NCBI RefSeq assembly: GCF_004402535.1
Contig: NZ_SOEY01000026.1
Span: 27,476-91,475, forward strand
Length of the DNA stretch: 64,000 nt
DNA from: Cryobacterium glaciale
GTDB lineage: Bacteria; Actinomycetota; Actinomycetes; Actinomycetales; Microbacteriaceae
Direction: 5' to 3'
Part shown: positions 9,395 through 18,176 of the stretch, piece by piece
Layout: every line of letters begins with the position of its first letter
Numbering within the stretch: the first letter of the stretch is position 1
Program-made: the position numbers and the translations under genes
The notes under the pieces: generated by a model
Databases searched by the model: none
What the model was told of the DNA's origin: nothing
What the model saw: the letters and a program-made list of their open reading frames with translations, nothing else

Positions 9395-12300
9395 TCTGCA
9401 GCCTCCAGCCCAGTGATCTTCTTCAACGCCGGGTAGAACTTCGGGTAGTTCGCCTTCACACCATCGTCGAGGTCGATCGCGGGCTGCTGGGTGGCCAACG
9501 GATAGAGCACGTCGTGCTCGTAGTCACGCAGCTCCGCGAGTACTTTGCGGAGCTGGTCGGCGTCCTTCTGATCCTTCGGAGCACCATCGCGAGCCGCGCC
9601 GTGTTCAGCGTTGGCAAGCGCAACCTCTAGCTTGGCGCGATACTCACGCAGGTACTCATTGAGAACCGTCGACACCGTAGACGGGGTGTAACGGTGCATA
9701 TAAATCAGCGCATTGAAAGAACCCTTCGGGCTTGAAAACATCCAGTAGATAGGACGCTTCTTGTACCGCTGTACGTGATCGTCGTAGAACTTGGATTTGC
9801 CCGCCTTCGTGATGAAATATTCACGCAGGGTCTTCACCCCCAGTGACTCCTCAACGAAACGCAGGTTCTCCTCGAAACGCTCGGAACCAAACGCTGCTCG
9901 GAGGAACTGGCGGAACCGCTCCACAATGTCGTCCTCGAACCATCCATCGTCAACGAAGGGGATCACGTTGTCCGCGTCTGGCATGAATGACGGGGCGGGA
10001 ACCTTAGTGAGGTAGTCCTTCAACGTCGTACCCTGGTCAGCGAGGATCAAACCCGGCGCGTCAAGGCTGTAACGCCCGAACATGCAGCCAACTGCGAAAG
10101 AAACGAGGTCACGGACTGCGTCGTCACGCTGCACGTTGCGCGCCTGCTCAGAGGGAAGTCCAAGGTAGGTAAAGCTCGGGTTCACGGCCAGCGAGACACG
10201 ATTCATCGGCGCCGCCTCAACCTCACCATCGAAACCAAACAGCTTTGCGAAGTGGAGGTCATTCTGCTGTTCGATCAAATGCAACTCTGTGACCCATGCT
10301 GACCACGTGTTCTGCGCATCATCGATAGCCGCAGGAAGCGAAGGCCCTCGTCCGACAAGCGGACTCGATTCGAAGTCCCATGAGCGCTCCTGAGCGGTCC
10401 AGTCCTTTTGGGAAAGTTCAACCGCACGAGTAGCGGCTGTCCGCACAGTGTTGCGCGCATTGTCCGCTGGCGCGGGAACCGCACTGAGGTAACCAGGATG
10501 AAGGTTCATCGTCGGGTTGAGGCCCGCGAGAACCTGCTTCACAGACGACGAGTTCAAGAGCGCGAGCGTGTAGTCGTCGTCCGTCGACTGACAAAGTCCT
10601 GCGGCAGCGTCGAAAAGGTATCCAGCCTCGACTTTCCGAAATGACGGATCATTCGTCGTCACGACTGTCCAGGCGATGCTTGGCTTGAAGATCCGGTCGA
10701 GATTGAAGTTGGTCGCGCGCACACGGGAACCGTCGTCCGTCAAAGTTGTCTGGATGAGATGCCCGTCCTTTTCCCAATTGACTACTGCCTCCAGATTTCC
10801 TGCCCACCTCCGAAAATCGCCACCTTTCGCGTATGGGAACCAGCGCATTCCCGACGTCTTGGCACTTGCTCTGTCGGCATACCCGAAGCCAATCCTTGAA
10901 CGGGACGTCTCCCACCACTGCCGAACGAACGTCGCATTGTCTGCGGTGACGAGACCCTTTGCCGCGCGAGCGGTTGTGTCTAGCGAAGGTGCGGTTCTGA
11001 AGGCTTCCAGCAGAGTGGCAGGAAACCAGTAGGCCAGTGGCGCCCCGGGCAACGCGATGAACGACCGCGGTTGAACCCGGTAGAGTTCCTGGTCCGCTAG
11101 ACCCTTGATCGCAATGCGAGCGGAAGCCGCCTTCTCTGCTTCGTTCCTGCCATCGATCAGGCGGAGATATACACCTTCATTCGCCTGCCCTCGCCCCATC
11201 TGGAGCACGAAGGCCGTTGTCGAGACTACCGAACCGCCAATCGAGTCGAACGCGCGCTCACCAAGATGTGCCATCGTGGTCGGGGGCGCGTCCCGGAGAA
11301 GCTTCGCTCGGAGCTTCTCGAAAGACGCCAGGAACATCCATGAGTGCATGGTGATCATTGCGACCAGCCCCCCATGGGAGCTCACCAAGTTCTGGCACCG
11401 CTCGATGAACATGGCGAAGAGGTCAGCCTTCGAATCGGGGTAGCGATCCTGCGCGAACGCTACGAGCATCGCAGCCATATTCTTAGAGCCCATGTACGGA
11501 GGGTTAGCAACGGCGACGGAATACCTCGCCGTGAGGTACTCAGCTTGAGCAAGGACTCGATTCGCCCATTGGATTGCATCGGACTTGAGAATGTCACCGT
11601 TATCGTTGAGTGACTTCAGATGCGTCGCGAGGCTGAAGGTCAAAGCAGGGTCAGGCTGCAGGAGCGACCCGAACGTGTCAGCCTCATCGAACTGATTCCA
11701 GAAGGCTTCTTCCTCTTGACGGTTACCTCCCCGTCTTGCGAGGAATTCCAGCGCCTCAGGGCCGAACGACATGGGCTCGATCACGCAGATTCTCGGCTCA
11801 ACTTGCTTGTTGAAGAAAGCCCGTTGTTTGGCGCGCGCCTTCATTGTGAGCGCGAACGCGGCGAGCGAACCCGCGCGCGGGTCGATCTCGGTGCCGTGGA
11901 GATTGTGAGTGAGAATTAGGCCGGGAATTTCGGAGGGCGCATAACCCTCTTCCTCATATATTGCGTAGAGCAGGTCGAAGGCGTAAGTAAGCATGTGGCC
12001 CGAGCCACAGGCCGGGTCGATCACCGTTAGTTCTTCGGGCTTGCTGATCTTGAGAAATTCGGGATCGTCGTCGGCTGGAGCGATGTAGTACTCCATCTGG
12101 TCGACGAGACGTGAGGACGGTCGGTTCAACATCCACAAGCGACCGACGGAATTTTCGACGAGATAGCGGACGATCCAGTGCGGGGTGAAAAGTTGGGTGG
12201 CCGCGGGGATCTCCTCTGACCCTGCGAGCTTGCGCGCCTTGCCCTTTGCCTTGAAGCCGTCAAAGACTTCGTGTTTCCGCTCGGAAACATAGAACTGGTA

Positions 12301-12909
12301 AAGCCAACCGATCACCTCGACGTCGTTGCATACATCTTCGGTGAGGACCTCGCGTGCGCGCGCAAGTATCGCGCCGTCGGCGAGCAAGTTCGCGGGCACG
12401 AGCAGCTCGGTGTAGTCGCCCTCGCGCTCGAACATGAACGGCATCGGCTTGTGCCAGTGGCGGCAGTACTCGGTGAGGAGCAGCGCGTAGGCCTCACCCT
12501 CAGCGTCGGTACTGCGACGTGTGCCGTCGAGGAGGCCGATGATCGCGTTGGCCGTGCGGCTGGTCGTCACAACATCAGTGTCAAGGTTGCCGCGCTTGGC
12601 ATCGGAGAGGATCTCAGGCTGCCCGTGCGCTTGCCCCTGAGCGGGTGAGACGACCCCAGCGTCGGTATAGCCGCGGGCATCCATGAAGCGCAGCGCAATG
12701 ATGCGGTTGAACCAGGTGTAGGCGACCTTGTCGACAATATTCTGGCGGCCGTGGCGTCCGATCTCGGCTTCGAGCTTCTTGACGATTTCGGCTCGCTCGC
12801 TACGCGCGATCGATCCGACGGCGAGCACGGCGGTTGTTTGTGCGTCGACCGCGTTGATGAGTTCGCGACGGGCCCAGGTGGCGAAGCGCTCTAAGGGTTT
12901 GGTGTCCAT
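9391..12909 (-). CDS. pglX: BREX adenine-specific DNA methyltransferase PglX
   Basis: The 1172-aa N6-adenine methyltransferase has motif I DPACGSGHM (298-306) for SAM binding and motif IV NPPYMGSKN (469-477) for catalysis, in the usual gamma-class order. A long C-terminal region probably sets DNA specificity. In BREX, PglX methylates a non-palindromic hexamer on host DNA so that self is not attacked; the recognised sequence cannot be read from the protein. No PD-(D/E)xK nuclease domain was noticed, which argues against a type IIL/IIG enzyme. The ATG is 9 nt after brxC, and pglZ overlaps its end. The reading frame is intact, so phase-variable inactivation is not seen. Confidence 0.95.
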   Translation of the reverse strand: MDTKPLERFATWARRELINAVDAQTTAVLAVGSIARSERAEIVKKLEAEIGRHGRQNIVDKVAYTWFNRIIALRFMDARGYTDAGVVSPAQGQAHGQPEILSDAKRGNLDTDVVTTSRTANAIIGLLDGTRRSTDAEGEAYALLLTEYCRHWHKPMPFMFEREGDYTELLVPANLLADGAILARAREVLTEDVCNDVEVIGWLYQFYVSERKHEVFDGFKAKGKARKLAGSEEIPAATQLFTPHWIVRYLVENSVGRLWMLNRPSSRLVDQMEYYIAPADDDPEFLKISKPEELTVIDPACGSGHMLTYAFDLLYAIYEEEGYAPSEIPGLILTHNLHGTEIDPRAGSLAAFALTMKARAKQRAFFNKQVEPRICVIEPMSFGPEALEFLARRGGNRQEEEAFWNQFDEADTFGSLLQPDPALTFSLATHLKSLNDNGDILKSDAIQWANRVLAQAEYLTARYSVAVANPPYMGSKNMAAMLVAFAQDRYPDSKADLFAMFIERCQNLVSSHGGLVAMITMHSWMFLASFEKLRAKLLRDAPPTTMAHLGERAFDSIGGSVVSTTAFVLQMGRGQANEGVYLRLIDGRNEAEKAASARIAIKGLADQELYRVQPRSFIALPGAPLAYWFPATLLEAFRTAPSLDTTARAAKGLVTADNATFVRQWWETSRSRIGFGYADRASAKTSGMRWFPYAKGGDFRRWAGNLEAVVNWEKDGHLIQTTLTDDGSRVRATNFNLDRIFKPSIAWTVVTTNDPSFRKVEAGYLFDAAAGLCQSTDDDYTLALLNSSSVKQVLAGLNPTMNLHPGYLSAVPAPADNARNTVRTAATRAVELSQKDWTAQERSWDFESSPLVGRGPSLPAAIDDAQNTWSAWVTELHLIEQQNDLHFAKLFGFDGEVEAAPMNRVSLAVNPSFTYLGLPSEQARNVQRDDAVRDLVSFAVGCMFGRYSLDAPGLILADQGTTLKDYLTKVPAPSFMPDADNVIPFVDDGWFEDDIVERFRQFLRAAFGSERFEENLRFVEESLGVKTLREYFITKAGKSKFYDDHVQRYKKRPIYWMFSSPKGSFNALIYMHRYTPSTVSTVLNEYLREYRAKLEVALANAEHGAARDGAPKDQKDADQLRKVLAELRDYEHDVLYPLATQQPAIDLDDGVKANYPKFYPALKKITGLEAAE

Positions 12910-12918
12910 GTATCTCTC

Positions 12919-15900
12919 CTAGAGCGCGATGCGCTTGTTGTCGTTGATCGTGGAGAGCAATGTCTCGCGGAGCTGGTCGAGATAGCGATCGACGTCGTCC
13001 GCGTTCTCCAACACCCGGCCGGCTCCCGGCAGTGCAAGGCGCTTGATTGCGATGGTTTGCTTCGATGGGGCTGGCGCCGGTGCGGGGTGGGTACCCGCGC
13101 CCGCGCCGGGTGTTTCTGGCAGTTCCTGCGCCGGTGCTGCGGCGACGAGTTCGTCCAGGATCTCCGGATAGGTCGTGTCCGCGAACGTTGCTGCAACATT
13201 CCGAATGACCGGGATCTGTGTCTCACGTTGCACCCGGGCAAGTACGGCGAGCGCCTTACTTGTGACCGATCGCTGCGCGGCGTCGGATGCGTCCAAGAAC
13301 GCCTTGCTAGCGGGCACCTGTTCCCAGCGTGCGTTGATCTCCCCTGTCGCTTCTGCTCGCTGGTCGTCAACGATGGCGGCGATCTGACCTTCGAGCGCGG
13401 AGACGGCGGTGCCGAGTTCGCTGATCCTGGCGCCACGGAAGACCTTGGGATCTTCGAGCAGCAGCGCGACAGGATCCGTCGTCCCTACGGTCAGGTAGCC
13501 GATATTCGACTGGTTAGCCTGCATGAACTCTGTGGCGTTGTCGTAGATTCCTCGCTGGGCACCGTTGAGGAATTGCTTGATCGGATCAATCACGCTGTCC
13601 TTGGCATCGAGTAGCTCGTCCGCCCCAGGGAACTCGGTGATGAACCATTCGACCGCGTGGTCGCACAGATCGGTGAGCACCCTGACCGGTTCGTCGAGTT
13701 GGTCGATGAAGGGATAGCGCGACCGCGTGGTGAGCGCCTGGAGTTCGACGAGCTTTTTGTCGAGGAGTTCCTTGCCGGTGCGAGCAAGCTCCAGCGGGTC
13801 CTTCGGAATCGCCCCCTCATCGGTGAAGTCGACGACGAACTTGCGGAACGTGGTGACAATCTTCTGGTCAAACACCCGCTGTGGCGCGATGACCATGTTC
13901 GGGTAGCTCTGCGTATTGCGCAGCGCGCCCGTGATCTCGGTGCGCTTGAGTAGCTTGCCGTTGAGCGTGATCTCAATTTTGGACCCGCCCGCGAGGTAGG
14001 CGACGGCCGCTGCGACCGACCACTGATCCCAGCCGTAGGGCTTGATCGTGTACTTCTCAAGCAGGTGCTTCATCGTGACCTGCTCATGGCGCTTACCGCG
14101 CATCTCCAAGTGGCCGAGCACATCTTCGCCGGGCACTGTGAGCAGGCTCGCCACATCGTCGATGAGCCCGCCGTCGGGCGGATTGACCAGTGTTGAGAGT
14201 TGTTGCTCGCTAAACGTCTTGCCGCCCAGCAGGGCAAGGTTCGTGTACGTGGCGGCGATCACCCGCTGGAACCCGTCGCTGATCCGACCCACCGGCTCGG
14301 TTGCTGACACGTCGAGAACCCCTGCGTTGTGGACAAGGGTTGTGCGTCCGACGGCGGCGCGGAGGCGTTCGACGATTTCCTTCTCGCGCTCAGCGTTCTG
14401 GGTGCCCTTCGCCTGCAGAATGGTCTGCTCGATAGCCGTGCGGCTGCTCCCGTGCGCGCGCTTAATGTACTTCTCGGTCTTCAGCTGCAGGCGCAGGTCT
14501 GCGAGGATCCGCTCGCTGTCGCCCGGAAGCACGACCCGCAGCTCGTCGAGCCCGGCGCTGTGCGCCTTAATCTGCTCCAAGCTGAACTCCGTATCGGGAC
14601 TCGTGAAGTGCAATGCCAGCTCGTACTGCTTACTCATCGACTGACCATCGAGCTTGTAACCGATCGGGAAGTTCTGACCGTTCTTCGAATAGACAACCTT
14701 CGTCATTTTCACGACGGACTGAGTGAGTAGATCCGAGAGCTTCTTTGACACCTCAGAAGAGTCGATGTCGACGTTCTTGATCTCCTGCTCGATCTTCTGC
14801 TCTTCATTGGTGAGGTAGTCGTAAACATCACCGTTGCGCTGAATGTAGGTCTGAACCTCCAGCGCCGCGAGCGCCTCGATCACGTCCTTCGACAGCGACG
14901 TCAAATCGGTGCCGAAGTGGTCGTAGACCAGCACGGTGAGGTTGCGAGGCGACGCCTTAAAACCGTCAACGTACTTGACGAGGAAGAGCGCCTTGAGCAG
15001 CCGGATCGCCAGCTCGCTAAGTTTGCCGCTGCTTTCGGCATTCAAGATCGCGCGTTGGTTTGCTGACTTCAGCGATGCCCGGATGCCTGCGAACATCTGG
15101 TCAAACGAGGCAAGCTGCCCCAACGGCTTGTCGGCAAGCGCACTCGCGACCTCCTGCACGACGCCGAGCATAGACCGCTCACCCACTGAGCTATTGCGGC
15201 CCTCGAAGATGTTGTGATCCGAAATTCCCTCGATCGCGGCCTGAAACAGAGGAAACTGGTAGCTCACGAATGGGTACGCGCCGACAAAGTGCTCTTCGTC
15301 GCGGTAGTTCGGGTAGCGCCCGCCATCGACGAAGTCAAACAGAGTCTTGAAGTTTGCGTGCTCCGCCGCGTAAATCTCGGCGACCTGCGCCCCACCTGCA
15401 TCGTTCTTGGCGAGGAGACGCTTGCGGATGACTTCCTCAACGTCCTGGCTCGTGAGCTTGAGACGGTTCGCGAAGCGGGCCTGAATCTTGGAGAAGTCAT
15501 TCGCCTGGCTCTTGGTGCGGTCGCCGCCGACCTTTTCCATGTCTTCCTGAGAGGTCACGAAGATCCAGGAACGGCCCTTGCACTTGGTGGCCAGTGACTC
15601 AGCGATGGTCTGGAGATTCAGCATCAGCTGTGTGTTGGTGCCGATGAACTGGCCGACCTCGTCGACGAAGAAATTGAGGCGGAACCCGTCGGGCTGCTGC
15701 GCGAGCCAGCCCGCAACCTCATCAGCGAAATCCTCGATCGACACTGAGTACGACATGCTGTACTGACGGATGATCCCGGGGCTTGCGCTTCCGTTGACTT
15801 CAGCAAACGCTTTGTCGATGTTTCCCGCTTCCAGAGCGCTCTGCTCACGGCCCTGCGACCACGCGATGCCTGAGATGCGTTCGAATGCGTCCTTGAACGC

Positions 15901-16437
15901 TTCGTACTGCCCGCGACCATCGAGGTCTCGCTCGAAGCGAGCGATGTGGCCCTGGTTTCCGTAGTATCCGCGGGACTCGTCGAAGATCTTGACGAAGACC
16001 TTCAACAGCGCGTCGTTCTGATCTTTGCTGATCAGGGTGGCCTTCTGATCGATATTGAACAGCAGGCTCTTGGCCGCAATGCTGTCGGACTTAGCGATCA
16101 GCGCCGGGAGGAACGCGTCGTCGGCCTTTGCGCGGAAATGCTCGGACACCTTGCCGCGCGGGTAGTCATGTCCGTCGATGTCCCCCAGCAGGTGGGCGAG
16201 CATCTTGAGGAGGTGGGACTTACCGGAGCCGAAGAAGCCCGAGATCCACACGCCGTTTGCGTTGGTGTAGTTCGTGTAAGCCTCCAGCGTCTCCACAACA
16301 CCTTTAGCGGCCTCATTGGTGAGGACATACTCCTCAACCTCAACGCTGAGCTGAGAAGTGTCATCGGCCTTGATGACACCTTCGATTGGGCGCTGGATGT
16401 TCTTGGCGAAGATCTCGTTGATTTGGGTCATCGTCAT
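12919..16437 (-). CDS. brxC: BREX P-loop ATPase BrxC
   Basis: The 1172-aa P-loop protein has Walker A GFFGSGKSH at 67-75 and a Walker B-like FFVDEVGQF at 256-264, in the position seen for BrxC/PglY proteins of about 1200 aa. A long helical middle follows. A Pro/Ala-rich spacer near 1100-1120 precedes the last 50 residues. BrxC is a core BREX component of unknown precise activity. The start codon overlaps the brxB stop (ATGA), and a strong coupled operon structure is evident. The small serine/proline linker could separate a partner-binding tail (inference). Confidence 0.95.
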   Translation of the reverse strand: MTMTQINEIFAKNIQRPIEGVIKADDTSQLSVEVEEYVLTNEAAKGVVETLEAYTNYTNANGVWISGFFGSGKSHLLKMLAHLLGDIDGHDYPRGKVSEHFRAKADDAFLPALIAKSDSIAAKSLLFNIDQKATLISKDQNDALLKVFVKIFDESRGYYGNQGHIARFERDLDGRGQYEAFKDAFERISGIAWSQGREQSALEAGNIDKAFAEVNGSASPGIIRQYSMSYSVSIEDFADEVAGWLAQQPDGFRLNFFVDEVGQFIGTNTQLMLNLQTIAESLATKCKGRSWIFVTSQEDMEKVGGDRTKSQANDFSKIQARFANRLKLTSQDVEEVIRKRLLAKNDAGGAQVAEIYAAEHANFKTLFDFVDGGRYPNYRDEEHFVGAYPFVSYQFPLFQAAIEGISDHNIFEGRNSSVGERSMLGVVQEVASALADKPLGQLASFDQMFAGIRASLKSANQRAILNAESSGKLSELAIRLLKALFLVKYVDGFKASPRNLTVLVYDHFGTDLTSLSKDVIEALAALEVQTYIQRNGDVYDYLTNEEQKIEQEIKNVDIDSSEVSKKLSDLLTQSVVKMTKVVYSKNGQNFPIGYKLDGQSMSKQYELALHFTSPDTEFSLEQIKAHSAGLDELRVVLPGDSERILADLRLQLKTEKYIKRAHGSSRTAIEQTILQAKGTQNAEREKEIVERLRAAVGRTTLVHNAGVLDVSATEPVGRISDGFQRVIAATYTNLALLGGKTFSEQQLSTLVNPPDGGLIDDVASLLTVPGEDVLGHLEMRGKRHEQVTMKHLLEKYTIKPYGWDQWSVAAAVAYLAGGSKIEITLNGKLLKRTEITGALRNTQSYPNMVIAPQRVFDQKIVTTFRKFVVDFTDEGAIPKDPLELARTGKELLDKKLVELQALTTRSRYPFIDQLDEPVRVLTDLCDHAVEWFITEFPGADELLDAKDSVIDPIKQFLNGAQRGIYDNATEFMQANQSNIGYLTVGTTDPVALLLEDPKVFRGARISELGTAVSALEGQIAAIVDDQRAEATGEINARWEQVPASKAFLDASDAAQRSVTSKALAVLARVQRETQIPVIRNVAATFADTTYPEILDELVAAAPAQELPETPGAGAGTHPAPAPAPSKQTIAIKRLALPGAGRVLENADDVDRYLDQLRETLLSTINDNKRIAL

Positions 16438-17045
16438 GCTTCCTGTTCCAGAATGTCCTTGGCGCGGTAGTAGCTGTCGCGGGCGCTGAAATTGAGGGCG
16501 CGGAGCTGGTGACCGCTTGCCTGCGTGAATTCGTACGTTCCCGGGAACCAGGCGAGCATCGGTTTGCCGACCACGACGCTTTGTAAGTTCTCCAGCACGG
16601 TGTGGGTGCGAATGAAGGGAAAGACCTCGCCGATGCCGGTAAGGAAGACCATGTCGCTCGGGTTCTCCGCCAACTGCTGGCGGATCGCGGGCGCGAGGTG
16701 GTCATGCGGATCGAGCATCCCCTGGAGCGTCTCGCGAAACTCGTACTTGTCCTGCGTCGGCTCAAGCTCCAAGATTCGTTCCCATACTCCGCGGTCAGTT
16801 AATAGTTTGATGGCGAGGTCGTACAGGTTGATATCGATGACCGTGAGACCGTCATCGCTGCGGAGCTTGGTCATCACGCGGTCGCGAGCAGCCTCCACGT
16901 CCAGCGCCCATACGGGCGGAAAGTGGTAGATAAAGAAGGGCACTTCTTTTGATAGGCCCTCCATGTTGAGGAACCGCTTGCTTCGCAGCACCTCATAAAC
17001 ATGGTTCTCCTCGGTGTTGAGATTTCGCTCAGCTGTGGTCTTCAT
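16434..17045 (-). CDS. brxB: BREX protein BrxB (DUF1788)
   Basis: The 203-aa protein of the DUF1788 family has the typical opening with ENHVYEVLRSKRFLNMEG, then EVPFFIYHF, and the middle DINLYDLAIKLL. The near-C-terminal LAWFPGTYEFTQASGHQLRALN and the FSARDSYYRAKDIL ending also match. BrxB is a small core component of type 1 BREX without a defined enzymatic role. Its ATG overlaps the brxA stop by 4 nt, and brxC overlaps its end likewise, so brxA, brxB and brxC form a coupled set. Confidence 0.93.
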   Translation of the reverse strand: MKTTAERNLNTEENHVYEVLRSKRFLNMEGLSKEVPFFIYHFPPVWALDVEAARDRVMTKLRSDDGLTVIDINLYDLAIKLLTDRGVWERILELEPTQDKYEFRETLQGMLDPHDHLAPAIRQQLAENPSDMVFLTGIGEVFPFIRTHTVLENLQSVVVGKPMLAWFPGTYEFTQASGHQLRALNFSARDSYYRAKDILEQEA

Positions 17046-17668
17046 CGCGGACTCACCTCGGTCGGCAGGTTGGTCGGGAGAAAACGAACATCACTCGGTG
17101 TACGAGCAGCCAACGCGTCGTGAACACGCTCAGACAGTACGGCCGGAAGGATGTCGCCGCCTTCACTGCACAGTCCGGCCTCGTGGAGCATACGGAAGAG
17201 GCTTCTGCGTAGTTCACGTCGGGTAGAAGGCCTGATTTCGTCGAGTTCGGAATGCCAGAGGCTCTTGCCCGCAAAGAACCGCTCAAAGTCTCCGGTGTCG
17301 AGTGTTGGCGTAAGCAAGAGGAATCGCTCCCGAAGAACCTCCTCGGCGAACTCGCCGATCAATTCGTACCGGCGGCACGCTGCCACCCACATCAGGTGGC
17401 AACGCTCCGTGAGACTCGAATCAACGAGGAGCTCCAGCTCAGGGTCGTCCAAGACGCTGAGCCGCTGGATCGTCTCACGAATCACGCGCAAGCTCGATGA
17501 GGTCGTGCGCGCCTGGAGGAGATTCCCCTCGATGGCGATCTGCCGGACCGTCCCCCAGTTGCGCTCACGCAAGTACACTGACGCGACCACATCCGCCTCG
17601 CGAAGTAGGAGGCCCCCGCTGGTGAAGGACAGCGCGTATCGGTCCTGCGCGTCGGTAGTTTTCGCCAA
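17042..17668 (-). CDS. brxA: BREX protein BrxA (DUF1819)
   Basis: The 208-aa protein of the DUF1819/BrxA family has YALSFTSGGLLLREADVVASVYL at the start, then RNWGTVRQIAIEGNLLQARTTSS and a conserved all-helical body. Known BrxA proteins are small DNA-binding, two-wing folds. The gene seems to start at TTG (17666-17668): GGAGGT lies 5 nt upstream, and no better ATG or GTG keeps the conserved N terminus. The BREX core order from here (A, B, C, X, Z, L) is the canonical type 1 order. An 88-nt gap with a perfect hairpin separates it from the HTH gene upstream. Confidence 0.93.
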   Translation of the reverse strand: MAKTTDAQDRYALSFTSGGLLLREADVVASVYLRERNWGTVRQIAIEGNLLQARTTSSSLRVIRETIQRLSVLDDPELELLVDSSLTERCHLMWVAACRRYELIGEFAEEVLRERFLLLTPTLDTGDFERFFAGKSLWHSELDEIRPSTRRELRRSLFRMLHEAGLCSEGGDILPAVLSERVHDALAARTPSDVRFLPTNLPTEVSPR

Positions 17669-17715
17669 CGGGTACCTCCTTCGGTTTTAAGGTCAGTCGA
17701 TCAGGCTATGGCGGA

Positions 17716-17737
17716 CCACCGACATCCAAGTCGGTGG
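17716..17737. promoter_or_regulatory. Perfect 8-bp inverted repeat between the HTH gene and brxA
   Basis: ccaccgac (17716-17723) and gtcggtgg (17730-17737) form a perfect stem with a 6-nt loop. Read on the plus strand it is followed by cagtttt; on the minus strand, the direction of transcription, no T run follows. It lies in the only sizeable gap of the BREX operon. It could be an operator for the neighbouring HTH protein, an attenuator or an mRNA-processing hairpin. Confidence 0.4.
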
Positions 17738-17756
17738 CAGTTTTCAGCGAAGCGGT

Positions 17757-17966
17757 TCAGTCAGGTTCAGTGCTTCCTAACGCTGCTGCCCCGCCGCGGC
17801 GGACCCATCTATCTACCTCGCTGGCCTGGAACTTCCACAGACGGCTGATTTTGTGGGCGGGCATGTTTTTCTCGGCGATCCACGTGTAGACGGTGTCTTT
17901 GGTGACACCAAGGTGGGCGGCGATGTCGTCTGCGGACAGCCACGGCTCGATCACAACGCCCCCCAT
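17757..17966 (-). CDS. Excisionase/MerR-type small HTH protein upstream of brxA
   Basis: This 69-aa protein has the helix-turn-helix layout of the excisionase family: WLSADDIAAHLGVTKDTVYTWI, then a wing KISRLWKFQASEVDRWV. I chose the ATG at 17966, with GAGGT 8 nt upstream; an in-frame GTG four codons later is an alternative. Such small HTH proteins are commonly found in front of BREX genes and may regulate them (known association; the role here is inference). It is the first gene of the minus-strand BREX unit, and the promoter should lie in the 210 nt between it and the hydrolase gene. Confidence 0.85.
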   Translation of the reverse strand: MGGVVIEPWLSADDIAAHLGVTKDTVYTWIAEKNMPAHKISRLWKFQASEVDRWVRRGGAAALGSTEPD

Positions 17967-18176
17967 TTTTGCAGACCTCGACTGGGCCAACACTCCCGAT
18001 GATACCGGAGAGAACCCGGTTTGGCAGGGGATGTAGGGGCGCCGCCAGGTGTATTTCGCTGGTCTAGGTGAGACGGAGACGTGAAGTATCTGTGCTGCTG
18101 CCCTGGGCGGCCAGAATGTCGCGCCCTGCCACGCCGAGACAGCCTGGGCAAACTCCTACGCTCGTCCGGATTGTGA

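Noticed and set aside
9391..12909. PglX as a stand-alone type IIL restriction-modification enzyme
   Set aside because: No nuclease motif is visible, and the neighbours are the full BREX type 1 set in canonical order.
12919..17668. DISARM or classical Pgl system instead of BREX
   Set aside because: No DrmA/B/C-like helicase or PLD set and no PglW kinase; BrxA, BrxB and BrxL are present.
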